Origin: JACDAV01 sp964626755
Lineage (GTDB): Bacteria; Chloroflexota; Limnocylindria; Limnocylindrales; CSP1-4
Length of the DNA: 64,000 nt
Direction: 5' to 3'
Assembly: GCA_964626755.1 (NCBI GenBank)
Contig: CAZVGO010000014.1
Span: 1-64,000, forward strand
Made by a program: the position numbers and the translations under genes. Position 1 is the stretch's first letter, and each line of letters opens with the position of its first letter. A model generated the notes under the pieces. That model had not been told where the DNA came from. It ran no database searches and worked only from the letters and a program-made list of their open reading frames with translations. This document shows positions 34,493 through 42,045 of this stretch, in pieces.

Positions 34493-36619
34493 TTACGAGA
34501 CCTTCTTCGTCCGCCGCGATACGAAGTCGACCAGCACGTACTCGCCGAGGTGCTCCGGCGTCGCGTAGAACGCGCGGCCGCGGTTCATCCGGGTCACGAG
34601 CGCGACGAACTCCGCCAGCGCACGGGAGCGCTCCAGCATGAACGTGTTGATCGTGATCCCCTCCTTCGTGCAGCGCTGCACTTCGGCGAGGGTCTCCTGG
34701 ATCGTCCGCCGCGTCGGTGGGTAGCTGAACTCCACCCGGCCGTCCTCGAAGTGGGCCGTCGGCTCGCCGTCGGTGATCACCACGATCTCGCGGTTCGCGG
34801 TGTGCTGCCGGGCGAGGATCCGCCGGGCGAGCATCAGCCCGTGCTGGAGGTTCGTGCCGTACTCGTAGCCGTGCCAGGTCAGCTCGGCGAGCGCCTCCGG
34901 CCGGATCTCGCGGGCGTAGTACGCGAACCCCACGATCGAGAGGTGGTCGCGCGGGAACTGCGAGCGGATCAGCGTGTTCAGCGCGACGGCGACCTTCTTC
35001 GCCGCGAGGAAGCAGCCGCGGAGGAGCATCGACCGACTCATGTCGACGAGTAGCACGGTCGAGGTCTGGGTGAGCTGCTCGGTCCGGTAGACCTCGAAGT
35101 CCGCGGCATCGAGACGGAGGCCCCGGCGACCCTCGGCAATCCGTCGGTGCGGGGCGTTCTCCTCGCGGGTCAGGGCATTCGAGAGGGTCCGCTTGAGGTC
35201 GAGGTGGAACGGCTCGCCGAACTCGTACGGCTTGGTCGTCTCCTCGCGCTCTCCGCCGCGTCCGACGCGGTCGATACGGTGGCCGCCGAACGCGTCTCGT
35301 CGCAGCCTCGCGAACAGGTCGTCGAGGACCTTCTGGCCGATCCGCCGGGAGCCTCGCGGGGTCAGCTCGAGCCGATCCCCCTGGCGCCCGAGGTACCCGG
35401 CCCGCTCGAGCCTTGCGGCCAGCTCGTCGAGCGCGTCGAGGTCCTTCGCCGCGTCGTCGCCGATGAGGTCGCGAACTCGATCGCGATCGAGGTCCGCCAG
35501 ATCGCCGGGAGCGTCGACGTCACCGATCGCGTCCTCGAGCGAGTCGAGGGCCTGGAGCCGGCCGATCTGCTCGAGGGCGCCCTCGAGGCCGAGCGGCTCG
35601 TCGCCCCCGAAGCGGAACCGGTCGCCGAGACCGCCCGGCATCAGCTGGTCCATCGTCGCGGCGAGCTGGGCGAGATCCCAGCGCAGGCGGTCGTCGCGGA
35701 GCAGCGCGTCGGTCATCTCCTGGAGCTCGGCCCGCTGCTCCGGGGTCATCGACCGGAGGAGCGACTGCATCGCGGCCATCCGCTCCGCGAGCTGGGCGAT
35801 GATGTCGTCGAGGTTCCGGGCGCCCGGGAAGAACCGGCCGTGCTTCGCGAGGAACTCGGACGCGTCGGGGTCCCGGCCGGCGAGCCGCTCCTGGAGCAGC
35901 TGGTTGAGGTCGCGGACCATCTCGCGGTTCGCGGCCAGGTCCTCGGGCGTGATCCCCTGGATCGCCTCCGACAACCCGGCAACGTACTGGTCGAGGACCT
36001 GCTTGCGGAGCTTCTGGATGAGCTCGTCGAATCGCTGCCGCGCCCCCGGCTCGAGGAAGTCGTACTCCTGGAGCTCCCGGATCCGGCCGCCGACGTCCGA
36101 CGGCATCGCGTCGAGCTGGTCGAGCCGCTTCGCGGCGACGTCGCGGAGCATCTCGCGCAAGCCCTGGTCGCCCGATTCGGAGCCTTCGGCGGACTCCGAT
36201 CCATCCTGCGACGCCGACTCGAGCCGCCGCTCGACGCCTGCTCGTTCCTCGGCCACGATCGCGTCGAGCTCTTGCCGGATGTCGGCGAGCACGTCGCCCA
36301 GCCGATAGCGGTCGAGGAGCTCCTCCCGCTGCCGCTGGATCCGGTCGATGAGGTCCTGGAGCCCCGCGAGGTCGCGCCGGGACGGATCGCCGGAGCGCCA
36401 CCCGCGCTCGATCAGGCGGCGGAGCGCGGCCTCGAGGTCACCCTCGGCCATGACGTCGTCGGCGAGCGCGTCGAGGATCTCGTCCGCCTCGAGATCGGGC
36501 ACCGACTGGCTGCCGTCCCAGCGCGAGTAGCGCGCCTCACGGGCGAGCAGGCGCTCCCGGGCGGCTATCCCCTCCCCCGCCTCGCGCAGGTGGCGCCGGT
36601 CGGGCGTCCAGCCGGTCAT
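34493..36619 (-). CDS. VWA-domain protein paired with an AAA+ ATPase
   Basis: 708 residues. The first ~500 are charged and helical, rich in Arg, Asp, Glu and Leu. The C-terminal ~190 are a von Willebrand A domain with a full metal site: VDMSRSM (DxSxS), EYGTNLQ (Thr) and VITDGEPT (Asp). No membrane segment is seen. The gene overlaps the upstream AAA+ ATPase gene (ATGA). The pair resembles ChlI/ChlD-like or MoxR/VWA modules that remodel or metallate a target protein. No chelatase subunit is present, so the target is unknown. It differs from the CoxE-type VWA protein at 55966. Confidence 0.8.
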   Translation of the reverse strand: MTGWTPDRRHLREAGEGIAARERLLAREARYSRWDGSQSVPDLEADEILDALADDVMAEGDLEAALRRLIERGWRSGDPSRRDLAGLQDLIDRIQRQREELLDRYRLGDVLADIRQELDAIVAEERAGVERRLESASQDGSESAEGSESGDQGLREMLRDVAAKRLDQLDAMPSDVGGRIRELQEYDFLEPGARQRFDELIQKLRKQVLDQYVAGLSEAIQGITPEDLAANREMVRDLNQLLQERLAGRDPDASEFLAKHGRFFPGARNLDDIIAQLAERMAAMQSLLRSMTPEQRAELQEMTDALLRDDRLRWDLAQLAATMDQLMPGGLGDRFRFGGDEPLGLEGALEQIGRLQALDSLEDAIGDVDAPGDLADLDRDRVRDLIGDDAAKDLDALDELAARLERAGYLGRQGDRLELTPRGSRRIGQKVLDDLFARLRRDAFGGHRIDRVGRGGEREETTKPYEFGEPFHLDLKRTLSNALTREENAPHRRIAEGRRGLRLDAADFEVYRTEQLTQTSTVLLVDMSRSMLLRGCFLAAKKVAVALNTLIRSQFPRDHLSIVGFAYYAREIRPEALAELTWHGYEYGTNLQHGLMLARRILARQHTANREIVVITDGEPTAHFEDGRVEFSYPPTRRTIQETLAEVQRCTKEGITINTFMLERSRALAEFVALVTRMNRGRAFYATPEHLGEYVLVDFVSRRTKKVS

Positions 36620-38052
36620 CGCCGGTAGACCGTTCCCGTCACGCCGCGGTCCTTGTTGATCCGCCGCGCGAGATGGAGTCCCTCGAGGAGGAACTCGACC
36701 GCCGACGCGACGACGGCAGGCTCTTCGCTGCCGTCGGTCACGTCGAACGTGCCCAGCCGGCGGACGACGTCGTGGAGCCCCGGCACCTCGGCCATCCAGC
36801 GGACGTACTCACGGGCGGGAACCCGGTCGCCGGTCTCGATGACGAGGCCTTCCTCGAATGCGATCACGACCTCGTCGAGGTCGTCGAGGTCCACGCGCCG
36901 CCCGAACGTCGCGAACAGCGCCTTCGTGATGAGCCGCTCGACGATCCGCTCCTCGGGCGCCTCGTCGCCGACGGTCTCGAGCTCGACCTTGCCGACGGTC
37001 GATGCGATCACCGCCCCGAGGTCGGAGACGCGCGGGGCCGCGAGCGGCTCCCCGAGCCGGATCGCCCGCTTCAGCGCGGCCGCTTCCAGGACCTCGCTGT
37101 TCGAGACGCTCACCCGGACGCTGACGCCGGAGCGCTGGGAGATCTCCGGCGAGCGCCGCGCGAGATGGGTCAGCTCGGCGACCAGCTCCTCCATGAAGCC
37201 CGGCACGACGACCGGCGGTGCGTCGTCCGCCGGCCAGCGCTGCTTCTCCTGGCGGACGATCGCGATCTCGTGCTCGAGGGTCCGCGGGTAGTGGGTCCGG
37301 ATCTGCGACCCGAGGCGGTCCTTGAGCGGGGTGATGATCCGGCCCCGGCTCGTGTAGTCCTCCGGGTTCGCGCTCGCGACGACGTACAGGTCGAGCGGCA
37401 GGCGGACGACGAAGCCGCGGATCTGGACGTCGCGCTCCTCGAGGATGTTGAGCAGGCCCACCTGGATCCGCTCCGCGAGATCGGGCAGCTCGTTTATCGC
37501 GAAGATCCCGCGGTTCGCCCTCGGGATGAGCCCGTAGTGGAGCGTCAGCTCGTCGCTGAGGTAGCGTCCCTCGGCCACACGCACGGGGTCGACCTCGCCG
37601 ATGAGGTCGGCGATCGTGATGTCCGGTGTGGCGAGCTTCTCGGCATAGCGCCGGTCGCGGGGCAGCCAGTCGATCGGCGTCCCGTCCCCTCGCTCCGCGA
37701 CGAGCGCGCGAGCGACCGGGCTGATCGGAGCGAGCGGATCGTCGTTCAATTCGCCGCCCCGCACGACCGGGATCATTTCGTCGAGCAGCCCGATGAGCAG
37801 CCGGGCCATCCGCGTCTTCGCCTGGCCACGCTCGCCGAGGAAGACGAGGTCCTGGCCGGCGAGGATCGCGTTCTCGACCGCGGGAAGGACCGTGTCGTCG
37901 AAGCCGACGACGCCCGGGAAGATCGTTCCACTTTCGCCGAGCCGAGCGAGAAGGTTCGAACGGAGCTCTTCCTTGACGGTCCGCGACCGCCAGCCCTCGG
38001 CCTTCAGCTCGCCGAGGGTCGTCGCGCGCGGAGCGGGTCCTGGCTGGTCCAT
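36616..38052 (-). CDS. AAA+ ATPase, magnesium-chelatase ChlI-like/MoxR clade
   Basis: 478 residues from the ATG at 38052. Walker A has the chelatase-clade form FLGERGQAKTRMARLLIG. Walker B is IFAINELPDLAERIQ, and the pre-sensor insert VASANPEDYTSRGRIITPLKDR is typical of the helix-2-insert clade. A C-terminal lid with FEEGLVIETGDRVPA follows. It probably acts with the VWA protein to which it is translationally coupled. Cofactor insertion, complex disassembly or gas-vesicle-type roles are all known for this clade; nothing here decides among them. Confidence 0.83.
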   Translation of the reverse strand: MDQPGPAPRATTLGELKAEGWRSRTVKEELRSNLLARLGESGTIFPGVVGFDDTVLPAVENAILAGQDLVFLGERGQAKTRMARLLIGLLDEMIPVVRGGELNDDPLAPISPVARALVAERGDGTPIDWLPRDRRYAEKLATPDITIADLIGEVDPVRVAEGRYLSDELTLHYGLIPRANRGIFAINELPDLAERIQVGLLNILEERDVQIRGFVVRLPLDLYVVASANPEDYTSRGRIITPLKDRLGSQIRTHYPRTLEHEIAIVRQEKQRWPADDAPPVVVPGFMEELVAELTHLARRSPEISQRSGVSVRVSVSNSEVLEAAALKRAIRLGEPLAAPRVSDLGAVIASTVGKVELETVGDEAPEERIVERLITKALFATFGRRVDLDDLDEVVIAFEEGLVIETGDRVPAREYVRWMAEVPGLHDVVRRLGTFDVTDGSEEPAVVASAVEFLLEGLHLARRINKDRGVTGTVYRR

Positions 38053-38059
38053 CGATGCC

Positions 38060-38974
38060 TCAGTTCGGGTGAGCGGGGACGGTGGCGGTGGCGCGGTAGC
38101 CATCGATGGCGGTCCGGACGCGGTCGACCTCCACGACGCCGGCCGCGGCGAGCCCCTCGAGATAATCGCGCCGGCGCTCGAGCTCCTGCTCGAAATCGCC
38201 GGCCCGGCGGCCGGTCCGGTCGGCGAGCTCCGGCAGGATCCCCCAGGCGAAGTGCTCGAACTCGTCTTCCCGCTCGTCCCACGTCGCGAGGACCGCCGGG
38301 CCAAGGCGCTGGACGTGGCCGTGCGCATCGCGAGCGAGTGGCCGGACGTAGTGGGCGGCCACGACGCGTCGGACAGGCCCGGCCTCGATGTCGCCAGGCG
38401 GCGGCGGATACGCCCGCAGGATCAGGACGACCCCGAGGCGGGTCAGCTCGTCGTCGGTCAGGGCGACCGGCGGCCGGCGGAGCATGTCGAATACCTCCTC
38501 GAGCGAATCCGCGTGGATCGTCGCTCCGAGGCCGAAGCCGAGCGACACGGCCCGTAGCGCGACCCGAGCAGTGTCGCCCCAGACGTAGATCGGCAGGTGA
38601 TCCGAGAGCTCCTGGGCGATCAGCCACGTTGTCCCGGGGTCTGCCGGCGCGGCTGGCTCAGCAGGGGCGGCATGGTGCCAGCCCAGGTCGCGGGCATGGG
38701 GCAGCCAGGCGAACGTTTCCGCGACACCGTCGAGCTCGCGGCGCTGGGCCCCGGGCGGCAGGAAGTCGAGGAGCGCGTCGAGCATGGTCGACTTCCCGAC
38801 CCGGCCCCGCTCCGCGGCGACGATCAGCGCGACGTGCGCCTCGACGAGCAGCCAGACCAGCGCGGCGACCTCCGCGGCGATGGTTCCGGCGCGAATCAGC
38901 TCGACGATCGAGCGCGGCTGCCGCGGGGACGGGTGGGAGCCCCACCAGCCCCGCGGGGCGAGGGTGTTGTCCAC
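38060..38974 (-). CDS. Shortened type II/IV secretion-type ATPase (VirB11/FlaI-like)
   Basis: 304 residues beginning at ATG 38974. The P-loop AERGRVGKSTML is near residue 55, followed by a possible Asp box in ELDGVAETFAW, and the His box ATIHADSLEEVFDML. This order is that of secretion NTPases, but the N-terminal domain is much shorter than in VirB11, PilB or TadA, and the P-loop is atypical (RGRVGKST). It sits 7 nt upstream of the AAA+ gene. It may have been recruited to a soluble role in that three-gene set rather than to a pilus. Confidence 0.55.
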   Translation of the reverse strand: MDNTLAPRGWWGSHPSPRQPRSIVELIRAGTIAAEVAALVWLLVEAHVALIVAAERGRVGKSTMLDALLDFLPPGAQRRELDGVAETFAWLPHARDLGWHHAAPAEPAAPADPGTTWLIAQELSDHLPIYVWGDTARVALRAVSLGFGLGATIHADSLEEVFDMLRRPPVALTDDELTRLGVVLILRAYPPPPGDIEAGPVRRVVAAHYVRPLARDAHGHVQRLGPAVLATWDEREDEFEHFAWGILPELADRTGRRAGDFEQELERRRDYLEGLAAAGVVEVDRVRTAIDGYRATATVPAHPN

Positions 38975-39060
38975 GGCGACTCCGTCGGGTTTGGCGGACG
39001 GGCTGGATCGGCAGCGTACGGCCGGCCCGGTGGGGCGTCAAACGGGCCTACGATGATGCC

Positions 39061-39675
39061 GTGGCCAACCGACCCGCCGACCTCGATGTCCGTCCGCTCA
39101 GCAAAGCCCGCCTGCCAGATCTCGCCGCCCTCTTCGATGAAGGCGGCGACGCGAAGACCTGCCAGTGCGCCTTCTGGCGGGTCCCGGGCCCGGGGACGGG
39201 CTGGCAGGACTGGACGAAGGCGAAGAACCGGTCGGTTCTCGCGTCGCTCGCGGGCCGGGACCCGGCGCCCGGCCTCGTCGCCTACCGGGAGGGGCGAGCG
39301 GTCGGTTGGGTCAGCGTGGGTCCAAGGGAAGACTACGCGCGCCTCGAGCGATCGAAGGTCCTCGCCCGGATCGACGACAAGCCGGTCTGGTCGATCGTGT
39401 GCTTCGTCGTGTCACGCAAGGAGCGGGGCCAGGGCATCGCCGGCGCCCTGCTCGACGCGGCCATCGAGTACGCCAGCGACCACGGCGCGACCCTCGTCGA
39501 GGCCTATCCGCTGGATCCGTCGCGCGGCCGCGTCCCCCCAGCATCCGCCTATACCGGCCCGCTGGGGATGTTCGAGCGGGCCGGTTTCGAGGTCGTCGAG
39601 CGCCGCCAGTGGAACGCTGCTACCCCGGTCCGCCCGATCGTCCGCCGCCCGATCCGCCGTCGTCGCAAGGCGTAG
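39061..39675 (+). CDS. GNAT family N-acetyltransferase
   Basis: 204 residues from a GTG at 39061, with TACGAT ending 6 nt before it, so the message is probably leaderless. Features: KTCQCAFWRVPG near residue 32, DDKPVWSIVCFVVS, and the acetyl-CoA loop KERGQGIAGALL. It is a paralogue of the gene at 16272. The C-terminus is strongly basic (RRPIRRRRKA). Transcribed divergently from the secretion-type ATPase gene. Substrate unknown. Confidence 0.82.
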   Translation: MANRPADLDVRPLSKARLPDLAALFDEGGDAKTCQCAFWRVPGPGTGWQDWTKAKNRSVLASLAGRDPAPGLVAYREGRAVGWVSVGPREDYARLERSKVLARIDDKPVWSIVCFVVSRKERGQGIAGALLDAAIEYASDHGATLVEAYPLDPSRGRVPPASAYTGPLGMFERAGFEVVERRQWNAATPVRPIVRRPIRRRRKA

Positions 39676-39706
39676 CCGGCAGCACCTAAGTGGGCCATCG
39701 GTACCG

Positions 39707-39736
39707 TTGACACCGCCCGCCGTCGGCGCGTAGACT
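39707..39736 (+). promoter_or_regulatory. Promoter of the ABC exporter leader
   Basis: A perfect TTGACA (39707-39712), an 18-bp spacer and TAGACT (39731-39736). Predicted start near 39743, more than 330 nt before the first structural gene, so a long leader RNA is made. Confidence 0.75.
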
Positions 39737-39794
39737 CCGCCATCGGCGCGCAGATCGCTCGCCGCCTGCCAGCTCATCAGGAGGGTTCCTCCGA

Positions 39795-39875
39795 ATGATG
39801 CGACTCGTCTACCGGCCCACTTCGGCGCCTACAGGCGTCGACGCGAGCGGGAGATTTGCGCCCATCTCGAGCTAG
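39795..39875 (+). CDS. Putative 26-residue leader peptide upstream of the ABC exporter
   Basis: ATG-ATG at 39795/39798 opens a 26-codon frame beginning MMRLVYRPTSAP and ending at TAG 39873-39875. GGAGG lies 10 nt before the first ATG. It is itself the 5' arm of a hairpin (GGAGG-GTT-CCTCC, 39780-39792), so translation initiation could be gated. The stop falls just ahead of a series of hairpins and an intrinsic terminator. The product matches no family I know. Its position between a strong promoter and a terminator is that of regulatory leader peptides controlling resistance or transport genes. Confidence 0.5.
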   Translation: MMRLVYRPTSAPTGVDASGRFAPISS

Positions 39876-40019
39876 GCTCAGGCGGCAGGGCCGCCAGGAC
39901 CGAACCACGAGCCGTGGGCCAGATCGGGCCCCCGGCTTTTTTGATGCCACGCGCGTGAGCGCGGCATCGAGACCAGAGCCGCGAGGCCACCGACGCACCG
40001 TCGAACAGGCCCGCGGCTC
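39851..40019 (+). ncRNA. Structured leader RNA with terminator (candidate attenuator)
   Basis: Successive hairpins can be drawn. GAGAT/ATCTC is at 39851-39868, over the end of the leader frame. GGCGGC/GCCGCC is at 39881-39895. The terminator hairpin is at 39910-39937. GATGCC-GCGC-GTGA-GCGC-GGCATC is at 39943-39968. Last is a 12-bp stem with one bulge, GAGCCGCG(A)GGCC/GGCCCGCGGCTC, at 39976-40019, enclosing an inner CGACG/CGTCG. The arms of the last stem resemble the arms of the terminator stem, so alternative pairings are possible. I do not recognise a known riboswitch or T-box consensus. Confidence 0.5.
39910..39942 (+). terminator. Intrinsic terminator inside the ABC exporter leader
   Basis: The stem AGCCGTGGGCC pairs with GGCCCCCGGCT (10 of 11 pairs) around a 6-nt loop and runs into six T residues. 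It lies ~200 nt after the predicted transcription start and ~138 nt before the first ABC gene, so full-length mRNA requires read-through. Confidence 0.75.
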
Positions 40020-40079
40020 GTTCTGTGTCCGGGCCGCAACCGCGATCGAAGCACCAGCCACGCCACCCAGGAGCCGACC

Positions 40080-40985
40080 GTGACCGCAACCCTGACGCCG
40101 AAGCTGAAAACGAAGATCGACCGGCGACCCGCCGGCGCGCCCGACTACCGGACCGCCCCTGTGTCCGGCGAGGGCGCGACGGTCGCCCTCCTCATCGAGG
40201 GCGTGACGAAGCGGTTCACCGTCGGCCGGAAGCGCAAGCCGGTGACGGCGATCTCGAACGTGTCGCTCCGCCTCGAGCGCGGTGACATCCACGGGATCCT
40301 CGGCGCCAACGGGTCCGGCAAGTCGACCCTGATCCGACTCGTGTGTGGGCTGCTCACGCTCGACGAGGGTCGGGTCGAGGTATTCGGCCACGACATCGTC
40401 CGCGAGGAGATGGCCGTCAAGCGCCTGATAAACCGGGTCAGCGTCGACGCCGCCTTCTTCAAGAAGCTCAGCCCGATGGAGAACCTCCTGTTCGCGGCCA
40501 GGCTGTACGGCCTGGACGGGGCAGCGGCCCGCAGCGACGCGCTGCGGATCCTCGACCGGCTGGGCATCGGGGCGAAGCGGGTCGGCCGCCCGGTCGAGCA
40601 GATGAGCCGCGGCATGCAGCAGAAGGTCGCGATCGCGCGGGCCCTGCTGACGAGCCCGGCGCTGCTCCTTCTCGACGAGCCGACGACGGGCCTCGATCCG
40701 CGATCGAAGCTCGAGGTCCAGACCTTCATCGAGGAGGTCCGTGACACGCACGACGCGACGATCGTGCTCACGACTCACGACCTGGCCGAGGCAGATCGTC
40801 TCTGCCGCCGGATCACGATCCTCAACGACGGCCGGAACGTCGCGGAGGACTCGCCCGACGGCCTCAAGCGACTCGTGGCGGAGCGCCACGGGCAGCCTCC
40901 CACCCTCGAGTCCGCATTCATGACCTGGACGGGCCGCTCCCTCGACGACGACGTCGAGGAAGACGAGTCCGACGACGACGAATGA
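40080..40985 (+). CDS. ABC-2 type exporter ATP-binding protein
   Basis: Cytosolic ATPase of an exporter. Walker A GANGSGKST, signature-like MSRGMQQKVAIARALL, Walker B LLLLDEPTTGLDP and H-loop LTTHDLAEAD are present. A ~40-residue N-terminal extension precedes the ABC core and the C-terminus is very acidic (DDDVEEDESDDDE). GTG start with AGGAG 6 nt upstream. It overlaps the next small gene by 4 nt, and a matching permease follows. This type exports drugs, lipids or polysaccharides. The long attenuator-like leader makes an inducible export or resistance role plausible. Confidence 0.88.
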   Translation: MTATLTPKLKTKIDRRPAGAPDYRTAPVSGEGATVALLIEGVTKRFTVGRKRKPVTAISNVSLRLERGDIHGILGANGSGKSTLIRLVCGLLTLDEGRVEVFGHDIVREEMAVKRLINRVSVDAAFFKKLSPMENLLFAARLYGLDGAAARSDALRILDRLGIGAKRVGRPVEQMSRGMQQKVAIARALLTSPALLLLDEPTTGLDPRSKLEVQTFIEEVRDTHDATIVLTTHDLAEADRLCRRITILNDGRNVAEDSPDGLKRLVAERHGQPPTLESAFMTWTGRSLDDDVEEDESDDDE

Positions 40986-41200
40986 ATGGAGGTGCGAACA
41001 CCTTGCGGAGCTACGGAAACGTCCAGCTTCAGCTGGCGAACATGCGCATCCAGGAACGGATCGACGAGGCCTCCCGCGCCCGCCTGGCCGGCCGCGACGA
41101 GCGATCGTCGCTCCGCCGGTCGGTCGGCAACTCGATGATCCGGATCGGGAAGCGATTGGCCGCCGAACCGTCCCCCCTCAGGCCGGCTCAGCAGCGATGA
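40982..41200 (+). CDS. Small basic protein encoded between the ABC exporter subunits
   Basis: 72 residues, overlapping the ATPase stop (ATGA). The sequence is helical and charged, with QLQLANMRIQERIDEASRAR and a C-terminal NSMIRIGKRLAAE. There is no membrane segment. The ATGA overlap and typical codon bias support a real gene. It may be an accessory or regulatory peptide of the exporter. No family recognised. Confidence 0.65.
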   Translation: MNGGANTLRSYGNVQLQLANMRIQERIDEASRARLAGRDERSSLRRSVGNSMIRIGKRLAAEPSPLRPAQQR

Positions 41201-41237
41201 GCCGCTGAGCCGGCCGCTCGACACCAGGAGATCTCTC

Positions 41238-42041
41238 ATGTTCGGCGTCGCCCATGAGATGAAGGCGTCATACGCCTTCATCGAGCGCAACTTCTTCCTC
41301 ACCCGCCGCTACTGGGGCTGGGAAATCGCCTTCCTCGTCTATTCCGTCGCGGGCGCGCTCTCGATCTCGCTCATCGGAGCCGACCAGGGCAGCCCGCGGC
41401 TGATCCTGCTGCTGATGATCGGGGCGATCTTCTGGAACTACCTCTCGGTCGTGTTCAGCTGGATCGCCGAGACGATCGCGGTCGAGCGCTGGGAGGGCAC
41501 CCTCGAGTACACGATGATGGCGCCGATCCGGCGGTCGACGCAGCTCCTCGGCTCGGTCGTCTACGCGATGCTATACGGCCTCGTCCACACGGCCGTGATC
41601 CTCGTCGTCCTCGTGATGTTCTTCCCGCAGCTCGACCTCTCGCGGGCGAACCTCGCGACGGCCGGCGCGTTCATGCTGCTCGGCTCATTCAGCTTCGTCG
41701 GGATCGGGATGATCGCGGCCATCCTGCCGCTCCTCTACGTCGAGCGCGGCGCGCAGATGACGTTCGTCCTCCAGTCGGTGATTCTGCTGGTCAGCGGCGT
41801 CTACTACTCGATCGACGTCCTGCCCGGCTGGATGCAGGTCCTCTCGCGCATCTCCCCGGCGACGTACGTCCTCGACGGGGTCCGGCGCGGGCTGATCGAC
41901 GGTGCCACCGTGCCTGAGCTGGTCGGCAACATCTGGCCGCTCCTCGTCATGGGCGCGGTGCTCATCCCGGCCGGCCTGTGGGCATTCGGCCGCGCCGAGC
42001 AATACGCGAAGCGGACCGGCAAGCTCAAGCGGGTCGGGTGA
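41238..42041 (+). CDS. ABC-2 type exporter permease
   Basis: 267-residue membrane protein with six hydrophobic segments (FLVYSVAGALSISLIGA; LILLLMIGAIFWNYLSVVF; a central pair near AMLYGLVHTAVILVVLVMFF; SFVGIGMIAAILPLLYV; LLVMGAVLIPAGLWAF). The ABC-2 signature region SPATYVLDGVRRGLIDG is near residue 210. AGGAG lies 8 nt before the ATG. It forms the transport channel with the ATPase two genes upstream. Confidence 0.87.
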   Translation: MFGVAHEMKASYAFIERNFFLTRRYWGWEIAFLVYSVAGALSISLIGADQGSPRLILLLMIGAIFWNYLSVVFSWIAETIAVERWEGTLEYTMMAPIRRSTQLLGSVVYAMLYGLVHTAVILVVLVMFFPQLDLSRANLATAGAFMLLGSFSFVGIGMIAAILPLLYVERGAQMTFVLQSVILLVSGVYYSIDVLPGWMQVLSRISPATYVLDGVRRGLIDGATVPELVGNIWPLLVMGAVLIPAGLWAFGRAEQYAKRTGKLKRVG

Positions 42042-42045
42042 CACG

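Noticed and set aside
36673..39675. 1,000-codon plus-strand open frame across the AAA+ and secretion-ATPase genes
   Set aside because: Only its last 204 codons (the GNAT gene from 39061) are protein-like; the rest is antisense shadow.
39795..39942. T-box or known riboswitch in the exporter leader
   Set aside because: No T-box sequence with the GGTGG-type antiterminator bulge, and no match to the consensus of riboswitches I could recall (SAM, cobalamin, glycine, fluoride, ykkC); the leader-peptide model fits better.
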